Source: Candidatus Competibacteraceae bacterium
GTDB taxonomy: Bacteria; Pseudomonadota; Gammaproteobacteria; Competibacterales; Competibacteraceae
NCBI GenBank assembly: GCA_020445005.1
Contig: JAGRHM010000110.1
Span: forward strand, 1 to 10,039
DNA length: 10,039 bases
Direction of reading: 5' to 3'
This document shows, piece by piece, positions 1-6,484 of this stretch. Both the position numbers and the translations under genes were made by a program. Each line of letters starts with the position of its first letter. Positions within the stretch are counted from its first letter, which is position 1. Below the pieces are notes generated by a model that did not search any database, was not told the origin of the DNA, and worked only from the letters and a program-made list of their open reading frames with translations.

Positions 1-1287
1 TATATATTTATTTTTAATAAGTTCTTGGTACGCTGTTAGCGTTATTTTGAGTTCATTTGTGGTGATTTTTTCCCTAAAAAGATCATTTTTGACGTAAGTA
101 CGGCATGAGCTGTGGTTGTTATGATCAATAATTGTTATGCTTATAAAATCGAAAGAAACAATTTCATGCATACGGCTCAGTACTATTCTAATGATATCTT
201 CTATTTTTAAGTTTGATAAAATCAGTTGATCAATATCTGACATTGTAGATAATGTGTGAAATTGTTTATCTATCTGGGCTGCCATTCTATTAAAAGAATG
301 AGCTAAATCTTCAAATTCATCACCACTATTTACTTCTACGGTATAATTATAATTTTTATTAGAAATATACTTGATTCCATCCATAATTTTTTCAATTGGA
401 ATCAAATTTTTACGAATGTAATGAATACTAAAAAATGCCACTATAGCGATAGCTAGTAGCATAACAAGCGCAAAAATATTTTTAAAACCAGATATAGGTA
501 ATAATATATTATATTTTAAATTATTGGTAATTATTGTCCACTTTTTTATAGCAAAGTTTGGCTCTAAAAAAATTGACCAGTAATTTAAAATTAACTCTTC
601 ATTATTACTATCGTACCATGTAAAATTTCCTGAAGAAAATTTATTAATTTTAATTAAATTCTTGGAGGCTATTTTATATTCACCATGCGAGCAAAATAGT
701 GCTCTGTTTAATTCGTCAAGAACACATAAATTTGTTTCTAATCCAAATGAGTCGATATCACCCCATAAGTAAGATTGGTCAATTTCTCCAATCAATATAC
801 CTTTTTCAGGATAATTTTTATCGACAAGCTGAAATAAAAATATTCTCGATGATAGATGAGGTGCATAGTCAGTGATAATAATATCATTACCTGATCTAAG
901 GTGATTTATCTCTGTTTTAATTATTGTTAATAATTTTTCATAATTACTTAAAGTAGAAATGATATTTTTTTTATCATTAATATTAATTATTTTTATACTT
1001 TTAAACCCGCGTATTGTTTTTAAATTTATAGGTAAATCTTCCTGAGCTAAAATTTGAGCAATCCAATTAATTTTTGTTTTTAAAAATAACAATCTATCTA
1101 ATAAAGATAGACCATAATTTTTGCTTATTTCTTTGAGATACTCATGTTGCTGATTGGTTGTAAAAATATCTACTTGTCTAATTGATAAAAAGGCTAATAG
1201 TAGAACTGGTAATAAAGAAGAAAGAATAAAAAGTAAAAATATTCTTCTCGCTACTTTACTACGAAGAAAAGATATTTCTATTTTCAT
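1..1287 (-). CDS. Membrane sensor with HAMP and GAF domains, 3' part outside window
   Basis: The minus-strand frame from the ATG at 1287 is open for 429 codons to the window edge, so the C-terminus is missing. Residues about 15-33 form a first membrane segment after a basic start (SFLRSKVARRIF). Residues about 35-268 make a large extracytoplasmic sensing region of unrecognised fold. Residues about 272-288 (FALVMLLAIAIVAFFSI) are a second membrane segment. A HAMP linker follows at about 290-345, with the typical PIEKI and SGDEFEDLAHSFNRMA motifs. From about 350 the sequence reads like the start of a GAF domain (IDQLILSNLKIEDI, then FISITIID). Proteins of this layout usually end in GGDEF/EAL, adenylate cyclase or histidine kinase output domains; which one applies here cannot be seen. 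The gene follows the pseudopilin gene by 18 bases, probably in one operon, and has no clear Shine-Dalgarno. It is extremely AT-rich compared with the rest of the window. Confidence 0.88.
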   Translation of the reverse strand, partial: MKIEISFLRSKVARRIFLLFILSSLLPVLLLAFLSIRQVDIFTTNQQHEYLKEISKNYGLSLLDRLLFLKTKINWIAQILAQEDLPINLKTIRGFKSIKIININDKKNIISTLSNYEKLLTIIKTEINHLRSGNDIIITDYAPHLSSRIFLFQLVDKNYPEKGILIGEIDQSYLWGDIDSFGLETNLCVLDELNRALFCSHGEYKIASKNLIKINKFSSGNFTWYDSNNEELILNYWSIFLEPNFAIKKWTIITNNLKYNILLPISGFKNIFALVMLLAIAIVAFFSIHYIRKNLIPIEKIMDGIKYISNKNYNYTVEVNSGDEFEDLAHSFNRMAAQIDKQFHTLSTMSDIDQLILSNLKIEDIIRIVLSRMHEIVSFDFISITIIDHNNHSSCRTYVKNDLFREKITTNELKITLTAYQELIKNKYI

Positions 1288-1306
1288 AATTAGTTAGCTT
1301 AATTAT
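1286..1306. repeat. AT-only inverted repeat between pseudopilin stop and sensor start
   Basis: ATAATTA (1286-1292) and TAATTAT (1300-1306) are perfect 7-base arms around a 7-base loop. They span the gap between the pseudopilin stop codon and the sensor ATG and include part of both codons. The stem is all A-T and therefore weak. It could influence translation of the sensor, but chance is a fair explanation in such AT-rich DNA. Confidence 0.35.
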
Positions 1307-1794
1307 CAGTAATCAGAAGCTAATCCAGTGAAACCTCCATTATTTGCCCTGATAATATCATCCTTACTTGCTTTGGCTGTTAGTGGGCTGGCACTTTTTC
1401 CATCTTTGCCCATGCTGTACAGATCGTAATCAGTATTTAATGGTACTAAGTTGTGATCTTTACGTAGTTTTCCGTTTCCTTTAGTGGTGGCAATGTTTAA
1501 ATATTGGTAAGGATTTCCCCATGGATCTGAAAGAGGAATTCGCTCTGTCAGTTCATTAAGGGATTGTGGGTATCTAAAATAGACCGTATGGAAACGTTGA
1601 ATTGCTGATTCAATAGATAAAATATCAGCTTTTGCCTGTGCAATTTTAGAACTATCTATAGATGTACTGTATAGACTTACCATTATTATGGATAAAATTC
1701 CAATTATAATAATGGTTAAGAGTAATTCCACTAGCGTAAAACCGTAGTATTTTTTTTGTTTTTTCGCATTTTTTAGTTCTTCGAGAATTCTCAT
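1306..1794 (-). CDS. GspG-like type II secretion / type IV pseudopilin
   Basis: This is a 162-residue prepilin-type protein. The leader is short and basic (KNAKKQKKYYG), followed by G|FTLVELL at residues 18-25, the classic prepilin peptidase cleavage and N-methylation site with Glu at mature position 5. A hydrophobic helix follows (about 19-42). The globular part has the GspG-type DPWGNPYQY motif (90-98) and a C-terminal YDLYSMGKDGKS loop (123-134), which in the GspG family lies by the calcium site. The product should be processed at the inner membrane and assembled in a pseudopilus or pilus. The frame is open up to 1893, but that start would put about 50 residues before the cleavage site, so the ATG at 1794 is preferred although its ribosome binding site is weak. 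No other secretion or pilus genes are in the window. The sensor gene lies just downstream. Confidence 0.9.
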   Translation of the reverse strand: MRILEELKNAKKQKKYYGFTLVELLLTIIIIGILSIIMVSLYSTSIDSSKIAQAKADILSIESAIQRFHTVYFRYPQSLNELTERIPLSDPWGNPYQYLNIATTKGNGKLRKDHNLVPLNTDYDLYSMGKDGKSASPLTAKASKDDIIRANNGGFTGLASDY

Positions 1795-1859
1795 GGAGTC
1801 CGCCGATTTGGGAGCTGAGTGTGTCTTCAACAAATTGATATTTAAATAAATTGCTCTAG

Positions 1860-1873
1860 ATCGGCGTGCCGAT
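1860..1873. repeat. Short inverted repeat upstream of the pseudopilin
   Basis: ATCGGC (1860-1865), two bases, then GCCGAT (1868-1873) form perfect 6-base arms, about 65 bases upstream of the pseudopilin start. The GCCGATTT half recurs at 1802-1809 and, as GCCGATTTT, at 2244-2252. The site could be an operator or a scrap of a repeat element; the sequence alone does not decide. Confidence 0.35.
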
Positions 1874-1934
1874 TTTGGTCCGGAAATCCACATTCCACAG
1901 AAACCCTCGAAGAACCTTAATCAATTACTTAATT

Positions 1935-2132
1935 TCAATACAGCTTCTCAGGATTTTGCAGGCACTGTTGATCCGAAGGCGCTTCCAAATTGAACCAGGC
2001 TACCGGCTGGTTGGCGCTCAGCATGCGCGCCAAGGTAGTCTTACCACACTGCCGGGGACCGAGCAATGCCGTGATCGGCGAGCTGTCGATGGCGATGGTC
2101 AAACTTTGCAAAGCATCGGGACGATTGAGTAT
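1935..2132 (-). pseudogene. N-terminal stump of an AAA_14/DUF4143-type ATPase
   Basis: Reading the minus strand from 2132 gives 65 residues before a TGA at 1935. They contain a clear Walker A motif, ALLGPRQCGKTTLAR (residues about 22-36), followed by a strand and acidic turn (VAWFNLEAPSD). This is the typical opening of ATP-binding proteins of the AAA_14/DUF4143 family, which are usually about 380 residues long and whose first residues often read like the NRPDAL seen here. The Walker B region, the rest of the ATPase and the DUF4143 domain are all missing. The codon where a start is expected reads ATA, so translation is doubtful. The stump ends where the DNA becomes AT-rich. I call it a broken gene left by a deletion or insertion. 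Family assignment is from memory of the motif. Confidence 0.72.
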
Positions 2133-2141
2133 GACAGAATT

Positions 2142-2184
2142 TTACCATGAAAATTCGGATAAGAATTTCGGATTTTCATGGTAA
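2142..2184. repeat. Perfect 13-base inverted repeat upstream of the ATPase stump
   Basis: TTACCATGAAAAT (2142-2154) is exactly complementary to ATTTTCATGGTAA (2172-2184), with a 17-base loop. Inside the loop, TTCGGAT occurs twice in direct orientation (2154-2160 and 2167-2173). The repeat begins ten bases upstream of the expected ATPase start, so it may be that gene's operator, a hairpin in its leader, or the end of a small mobile repeat. Confidence 0.7.
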
Positions 2185-2197
2185 TAACTTTTGAGTC

Positions 2198-2206
2198 TGG
2201 TATAAC
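2198..2206 (+). promoter_or_regulatory. Possible extended -10 promoter element
   Basis: TGGTATAAC matches the extended -10 pattern TGnTATAAT in all but the last base and points towards the fumarase. There is no good -35 hexamer; the position where it would lie is inside the right arm of the inverted repeat at 2172-2184. A second TATAAC at 2236-2241 lacks the TG extension. This is weak evidence for where the fumarase transcript begins. Confidence 0.3.
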
Positions 2207-2241
2207 AGCCAACCAGTGATCGGGTTTTGCAAATCTATAAC

Positions 2242-2259
2242 AAGCCGATTTTCATGGTT
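2242..2259 (-). repeat. Third copy of the ACCATGAAAAT repeat unit
   Basis: Read on the minus strand this is AACCATGAAAATCGGCTT. It shares ACCATGAAAAT and a following CGG with both arms of the inverted repeat at 2142-2184. Two of the three copies point left and one points right. It sits alone, without a partner arm nearby. Confidence 0.55.
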
Positions 2260-2273
2260 CACTCTCATTATGC

Positions 2274-2287
2274 CAGCAGGAATGCTG
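2274..2287 (+). promoter_or_regulatory. Small GNRA-type hairpin in the fumarase leader
   Basis: CAGCA (2274-2278), loop GGAA, TGCTG (2283-2287) form a perfect 5-base-pair stem closed by a GGAA tetraloop, a stable GNRA-type loop in RNA. It lies just upstream of the three-segment leader structure. Its role is unknown and chance cannot be excluded. Confidence 0.3.
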
Positions 2288-2296
2288 CTACACTAA

Positions 2297-2333
2297 TCGC
2301 GCCCTAACGCTTTCTGGCGCGGATTCGCGCCCT
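2297..2333 (+). promoter_or_regulatory. Three-segment leader with mutually exclusive hairpins
   Basis: Segment A (CGCGCC, 2298-2303) and segment C (CGCGCC, 2326-2331) are identical and lie within a direct repeat of TCGCGCCCT (2297-2305 and 2325-2333). Segment B (GGCGCG, 2316-2321) is complementary to both. B with C makes a 6-base-pair stem with a GATT loop, followed by CCTTTTCGCC. A with B makes an alternative stem that can be extended by three A-U pairs past one bulged G. This resembles an attenuator or anti-terminator layout about 20-60 bases upstream of the fumarase start. Function is inferred. Confidence 0.4.
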
Positions 2334-2354
2334 TTTCGCCTTTGAGAGAATAAA

Positions 2355-3920
2355 ATGAACACTATTCGCCAAGAGGACTTCACTCGCTCGTGGGAGCATG
2401 ACATGACGACCATTCGCCAGGATGATTTTATTCAGTCGATTGCCGATGCCTTCCAGTACATCAGCTACTACCATCCGGTCGACTACATCAAAGCGCTGGC
2501 GGCCGCTTATGAACGTGAAGAAAGTCCAGCCGCCAAAGACGCCATTGCCCAGATTTTAATCAACTCACGGATGTGCGCCGAGGGCCATCGCCCGATCTGT
2601 CAAGATACCGGCATCGCGCTGGTGTTCCTGAAAGTGGGCATGGATGTGCGCTGGGATGCGACGATGAGCGTGCAGGACATGGTCAATGAAGGCGTGCGCC
2701 GCGCCTATCTGAATCCGGATAACAAGCTGCGCGCTTCAGTGTTGCTCGATCCAGCCGGCAAACGCCAGAACAGCAAGGACAATACGCCGGCTGTTGTGCA
2801 TTATGAAGTTGTTCCCGGCCACCATGTCGAAGTGATCTGCGCCGCCAAAGGCGGCGGTTCGGAAGCTAAGTCTAAGTTCGCTATGCTGAATCCGTCGGAT
2901 GATCTGGTGGACTGGGTGTTGAAGACGGTGCCCACCATGGGCGCCGGCTGGTGTCCGCCGGGCATTCTGGGCGTTGGCATCGGCGGCACGCCGGAAAAAG
3001 CCCTGTTGTTGGCGAAAGAGTCATTAATGGCGCCCGTCGACATTCAGGAATTGGTTGCCCGTGGGCCAAAAAGTCGCGCCGAGGAGCTGCGCATTGAGCT
3101 GTATGAAAAGGTCAACGCACTCGGCATTGGCGCGCAAGGTCTGGGTGGATTGACCACCGTTCTGGATGTCAAAGTGCTCGATTACCCGACCCATGCCGCC
3201 AATCTGCCTATCGCCCTGGTGCCGAACTGCGCCGCGACCCGCCATGTGCATTTCCATTTGGATGGCAGCGGCCCGGCTAAACTCGATCCGCCGAGTCTAG
3301 AGGATTGGCCGAAGCTGACTTATGCGCCGGCCAACGCCCGCCGCGTCGAACTGTCCGAAGTGACCCGCGCAGAAGTAGCCACCTGGAAACCCGGCGAGGT
3401 CCTGTTGCTGAACGGCAAGCTGCTGACCGGTCGCGACGCCGCGCATAAGCGGATGACCGATATGCTCAACCGGGGTGAGAAGCTGCCCGTGGATTTCACC
3501 GACCGCTTTATTTATTACGTCGGTCCGGTCGATCCAGTGCGCGATGAAGTCGTCGGTCCCGCTGGTCCCACGACGGCGACCCGCATGGACAAGTTTACCC
3601 GGCAAATGCTGGAGCAGACCGGTTTGCTCGGTATGGTTGGCAAGTCCGAACGCGGCCAGATCGCCATTGATGCCATCAAGGATAATAAGGCGGTTTATCT
3701 GATGGCGGTCGGCGGCGCAGCTTATCTAGTGTCCAAGGCGATCAAGGCGTCTAAGGTACTGGCCTTCGAAGATCTGGGTATGGAAGCGATCTATGAATTC
3801 GAGGTGAAGGATATGCCGGTCACCGTGGCGGTCGATGCTCAGGGCAGCAGCGTCCATCAAACCGGGCCAAAGGAATGGCGGATGAAGATCGGGAAGATTC
3901 CGGTGGTGGAAGCCGCCTGA
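2355..3920 (+). CDS. fumA: Fumarate hydratase, class I (iron-sulfur)
   Basis: The enzyme interconverts fumarate and L-malate in the citric acid cycle, using a [4Fe-4S] cluster in the cytoplasm. The 521-residue product has the alpha (TtdA-like) part first and the beta (TtdB-like) part at about 335-515 in one chain, as in E. coli FumA/FumB, though shorter. The three expected cluster cysteines are visible: C82 in ICQDTG, C200 in GWCPPGILG and C292 in PNCAATRH. Conserved beta-part motifs include GRDAAHKRM and YYVGPVDP. The first 16 residues duplicate the next stretch: MNTIRQEDF and then MTTIRQDDF. Two starts are therefore possible, 2355 (GAGAG, 6-base gap) and 2403 (GGGAG, 6-base gap). The later start gives 505 residues and probably matches the usual protein. 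The gene stands alone and converges on the minus-strand pair downstream. Confidence 0.96.
   Translation: MNTIRQEDFTRSWEHDMTTIRQDDFIQSIADAFQYISYYHPVDYIKALAAAYEREESPAAKDAIAQILINSRMCAEGHRPICQDTGIALVFLKVGMDVRWDATMSVQDMVNEGVRRAYLNPDNKLRASVLLDPAGKRQNSKDNTPAVVHYEVVPGHHVEVICAAKGGGSEAKSKFAMLNPSDDLVDWVLKTVPTMGAGWCPPGILGVGIGGTPEKALLLAKESLMAPVDIQELVARGPKSRAEELRIELYEKVNALGIGAQGLGGLTTVLDVKVLDYPTHAANLPIALVPNCAATRHVHFHLDGSGPAKLDPPSLEDWPKLTYAPANARRVELSEVTRAEVATWKPGEVLLLNGKLLTGRDAAHKRMTDMLNRGEKLPVDFTDRFIYYVGPVDPVRDEVVGPAGPTTATRMDKFTRQMLEQTGLLGMVGKSERGQIAIDAIKDNKAVYLMAVGGAAYLVSKAIKASKVLAFEDLGMEAIYEFEVKDMPVTVAVDAQGSSVHQTGPKEWRMKIGKIPVVEAA
2392..2396 (+). promoter_or_regulatory. Second ribosome binding site inside the fumarase frame
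   Basis: GGGAG lies six bases before the ATG at 2403 (codon 17 of the longer frame). The upstream ATG at 2355 has its own GAGAG at 2344-2348, also with a six-base gap. Either start, or both, could be used. Confidence 0.5.
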
Positions 3921-3922
3921 TT

Positions 3923-3964
3923 AAGGGACAGTACCCTTTGTGCTCCCTCCTGGCGGAGGGGGCA
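3923..3964 (+). terminator. Hairpins after the fumarase stop codon
   Basis: Just after the stop come AAGGG-ACAGTA-CCCTT (3923-3938) and a stronger stem, TGCTCCCTCC (3941-3950), loop TGGC, GGAGGGGGCA (3955-3964), with one T-G pair among ten. No run of T follows the strong stem, so it is not a textbook intrinsic terminator. Its place between converging genes suggests a transcript end or a barrier against read-through and RNA decay. Confidence 0.5.
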
Positions 3965-4010
3965 GCGACTGCAATTTAAAAAGATCCTGGTTGCTCAAAA
4001 TTTATACATA

Positions 4011-4649
4011 CTAAAATTGATCCCAGCGCCGGCGGCGCTGCAGGGGAATATGCGGGATAATTAGGCCCAGCAGCAGGCTACCCACAACCACGCCGGCCCC
4101 TACTAGAAACCAATCGCGCTTGGATTCATCGCGCAGGGCAATGTTTTGGGTCTCAAGTTGTAGAAGCTGCTCCTGCAGCGCGGCGTTTTCCTGTTGCAGC
4201 CTCACATTATCTTCTTCAATCGTCAGGGTTTGAGAAGCAGCGCGACGGATGCCCGTTAACTCTTCGCCGCAACGGGCCAAGTCAGCCCGGGCAGTTTCCA
4301 GCATGTCCTTTTCGCCGCGCAAAGTCTGATTTTCGCTCTCAAGCACGGCCATGCGCTCTTCAAGCTGCGTCACCTGCTCCCGGGTCGGCGGCTGATCCAT
4401 CAGGTAGCGCGTTAGAATCCAGCCGACGGTTCCCTCCGGCGTTTTAACCTGGGTATAGCCCTCGTCGCTGGTTCGCAGAATTTCCAGCGGCGTACCGCTC
4501 GACACCATGCGTAGAATCTTGTGCCGTGTGGAAGCGCCGCTGCGCACCGGGACCGTAAAGTCATCCGTCGCATAGCGGGTTTCGGCATGGACAGGACTGG
4601 TCAGAATGACCAGCAGCAACAGGGGGTACAGCAGCAACAAGCGCTTCAC
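4011..4649 (-). CDS. ygiM: YgiM-type SH3 domain / coiled-coil membrane protein
   Basis: The preferred start is a GTG at 4649, with GGAG five bases upstream. It gives 212 residues, close to the 206 of E. coli YgiM. Residues 2-22 (KRLLLLYPLLLLVILTSPVHA) are a signal peptide ending in a likely AXA-like site. A bacterial SH3 domain occupies about 25-88 (VRSGAS, VGWILTRYL), a heptad-like Gln/Glu/Leu-rich coiled coil about 92-175, and a C-terminal membrane helix about 181-199 (FLVGAGVVVGSLLLGLIIP), ending in a basic tail RRRRWDQF. This order is diagnostic for the YgiM family (SH3 domain protein, TIGR04211). The SH3 domain should face the periplasm. Exact function is not established in my knowledge. 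An upstream TTG at 4706 would overlap the preceding gene by four bases but gives a poor signal peptide. The gene is probably co-transcribed with the synthase gene. Confidence 0.92.
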   Translation of the reverse strand: MKRLLLLYPLLLLVILTSPVHAETRYATDDFTVPVRSGASTRHKILRMVSSGTPLEILRTSDEGYTQVKTPEGTVGWILTRYLMDQPPTREQVTQLEERMAVLESENQTLRGEKDMLETARADLARCGEELTGIRRAASQTLTIEEDNVRLQQENAALQEQLLQLETQNIALRDESKRDWFLVGAGVVVGSLLLGLIIPHIPLQRRRRWDQF

Positions 4650-4654
4650 GCGGA

Positions 4655-4658
4655 CTCC
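4655..4658 (-). promoter_or_regulatory. Ribosome binding site deciding the ygiM start
   Basis: GGAG on the minus strand lies five bases before the GTG at 4649. That start is followed directly by a clean signal peptide, so it is favoured over the TTG at 4706. Confidence 0.6.
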
Positions 4659-4702
4659 ATTCAGATCGTGTACAAGAGGCTGGGTAGGCGATGACGCCAG
4701 AC

Positions 4703-6484
4703 TCAATCCAGTTCGTGAATCATATCCGCCAGGCTTCCACCCGGCGGAATCATCGGTTTAACATCCTCGGTGCGATCAATCCAGACATCGACCACACAAG
4801 GGCCGGTATGGCTCAGCGCCTGCTCGATGCCAGTCGTTATTTCGTCAGGACGGCTGATGCGCACTGTTTCAATACCAGGGAACACTCGGCCCAGGTTCAG
4901 ATAATTCGGATTCGGCGTTCGGCATTCCCGAGGGTCGATACAGGCTGGATCACACTGGACCGTGCGCGCCAGACAGGTCTCGTAATGGTGACCCTGGTTA
5001 AACATATCCTCCCATTGTCGCACCATGCCCAGAAAGCCGTTATTGAGGATAAAGACCTTGACCGGAATTCGGTTAGCCGCGATGGTGGCCAGTTCCTGAA
5101 GATTCATTTGGAAGCTGCCATCGCCATCGATGCACAACACGGTTTTGTCAGGACGGGCGTAACAGGCGCCGATGGCGGCGGGCAAGCCAAAGCCCATCGT
5201 GCCCAATCCCCCGGAACTAATCCACTGACGCGGTTCCTGGTAATTGTAGAACAGCGCCGACCACATTTGGTGCTGACCGACGCCGGTGACGACGATGCTG
5301 GTTTGCTCGGTCAAACGCGATAGTTCCTCGATGAAATGCTGGGGTTTAATGCAACTTCCACCGGTGCGGTAAGCCGGGGCATATTCCCGCTTCCACGCTT
5401 CTAGCTGGCGCAGCCATTCATCGATGCTTCCGCCGACATCGTCACGGGCGTTGGCGTAATTCAGGAAATCACTGGCGCTGGCGCGCAGAGGGTAGTCAGC
5501 CACAATGGCCTTGCCGATCTCAGTCGCATCGATATCGACATGAGCAATGGTTTTGCCCTGGTTGAACTCGCGCACGGCGACCCGGTCATCGAAACGCGCG
5601 CCGATGCTCAGGATAAAATCCGCGTCCCGCAACGCCCGGTTGGCGGCGACCGTGCCATGCATGCCCGGCATACCGAGACACCGGGGATGGTCGTGAGGAA
5701 TCGCGCCCAGTCCCATGAACGTCAGGGTGATCGGCAATTGGCGCTGATCCACGAATCGGCGCAGTGCGCTGCTGGCCTTGGCGCTAATAATCCCGCCGCC
5801 TCCGATGACTACGGGGCGTTGCGCTCTTTGCAGCGCCGTCAGCAGGCGATCGGCGGTTGGGCGATGCATGGCCGCCTCGGGACGATAACCGCGCGGTAGT
5901 TTAAGCAGATGTTCGGTAGTGGACTGACCGACGAGGGCATTTTTGCAAATATCCACCACCACCGGACCCGGTCGTCCGCTGCCTGCAATGAAAAAGGCTT
6001 GGCGCAACACGCCGGCTAGCTCCCCAGCCTCCCTGACCAGATAATTGTGCTTGGTGATGGAGCGGGTGATGCCGACCATGTCCACTTCCTGGAAGGCATC
6101 CTTGCCGAGCATGGCGCTAGGTACCTGACCGGTGATAAAAACACAAGGCGCCGAGTCTTTGTAGGCATCGGCAATGGGCGTTACCAGATTGGTTGCGCCT
6201 GGCCCGGACGTCGCCAGCGCGACGCCGATTTTGCCGCTGGCCCGGGCATAACCTTCGGCGGCGTGACCGGCTGCGCCCTCCTGGCGGCATAGTACGAAAC
6301 AAGGCGTTTTCCGGCCTTGCCGCATCCGCAGATTCAACTCGGCGTGCAAGGGAATTACCGCGCCGCCGGTATGTCCGAACAGGTAGTCGACGCCGAGTTC
6401 ATTCAGCACATCGATAGCGATCTCGGCGCCGCTGCGCGCCGGCGGCGCGGCGCATTCTGCAACAGGTTCTTTCACTTCCAGCAT
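4703..6484 (-). CDS. ilvB: Acetolactate synthase, large (catalytic) subunit
   Basis: This thiamine-diphosphate enzyme makes acetolactate from two pyruvates (or acetohydroxybutyrate with 2-oxobutyrate), the first shared step of valine, leucine and isoleucine synthesis. Numbered from the ATG at 6484 (593 residues), the catalytic glutamate is E69 in CRQEGAAGHAAEGYARASG. The central FAD-type domain has IGARFDDRV, and the ThDP/Mg motif runs from GDGSFQMN (454-461) to NN (481-482), followed by GFLGMVRQWEDMF. An ATG at 6514 would add ten residues but lacks a ribosome binding site; 6484 has AAAAGG nine bases before it. The protein is longer than E. coli IlvI (574), mainly because of a cysteine-bearing insert at about 503-525 (C504, C511, C515, C521) after the MFNQGHHYE segment. 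The usual small subunit gene (ilvN/ilvH) does not follow; ygiM does. A separate isozyme role or a distant small subunit is possible. Confidence 0.96.
   Translation of the reverse strand: MLEVKEPVAECAAPPARSGAEIAIDVLNELGVDYLFGHTGGAVIPLHAELNLRMRQGRKTPCFVLCRQEGAAGHAAEGYARASGKIGVALATSGPGATNLVTPIADAYKDSAPCVFITGQVPSAMLGKDAFQEVDMVGITRSITKHNYLVREAGELAGVLRQAFFIAGSGRPGPVVVDICKNALVGQSTTEHLLKLPRGYRPEAAMHRPTADRLLTALQRAQRPVVIGGGGIISAKASSALRRFVDQRQLPITLTFMGLGAIPHDHPRCLGMPGMHGTVAANRALRDADFILSIGARFDDRVAVREFNQGKTIAHVDIDATEIGKAIVADYPLRASASDFLNYANARDDVGGSIDEWLRQLEAWKREYAPAYRTGGSCIKPQHFIEELSRLTEQTSIVVTGVGQHQMWSALFYNYQEPRQWISSGGLGTMGFGLPAAIGACYARPDKTVLCIDGDGSFQMNLQELATIAANRIPVKVFILNNGFLGMVRQWEDMFNQGHHYETCLARTVQCDPACIDPRECRTPNPNYLNLGRVFPGIETVRISRPDEITTGIEQALSHTGPCVVDVWIDRTEDVKPMIPPGGSLADMIHELD

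Larger units (their letters stand above)
1795..2354. other. 560-base stretch without an intact gene; composition junction
   Basis: This gap between the pseudopilin and the fumarase holds, from left to right, an AT-rich pseudopilin upstream region with a small palindrome, the AAA ATPase stump (1935-2132), a cluster of ACCATGAAAAT repeat units (2142-2259) and the fumarase leader (about 2270-2354). Base composition changes from AT-rich to GC-rich at about 1960, inside the ATPase stump. Small open frames on the plus strand across 1866-2184 look like shadows of the stump. Confidence 0.6.

Noticed and set aside
1795..1893. N-terminal extension of the pseudopilin to a start at 1893
   Set aside because: It would place about 50 residues ahead of the prepilin cleavage site; known leaders are much shorter, and the ATG at 1794 gives an 18-residue leader.
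1866..2184. Two plus-strand frames of 94 and 64 codons near the ATPase stump
   Set aside because: The minus strand of the same stretch encodes a clear Walker A motif; the plus-strand frames resemble nothing and are best explained as shadows.
4650..4706. TTG start at 4706 for the ygiM-like gene, overlapping the synthase stop
   Set aside because: The GTG at 4649 has GGAG at a proper gap and begins directly with a signal peptide of normal shape and family length.
4691..5323. 210-codon plus-strand frame opposite the acetolactate synthase
   Set aside because: It lies wholly antisense to strongly conserved synthase sequence and shows no domain of its own.
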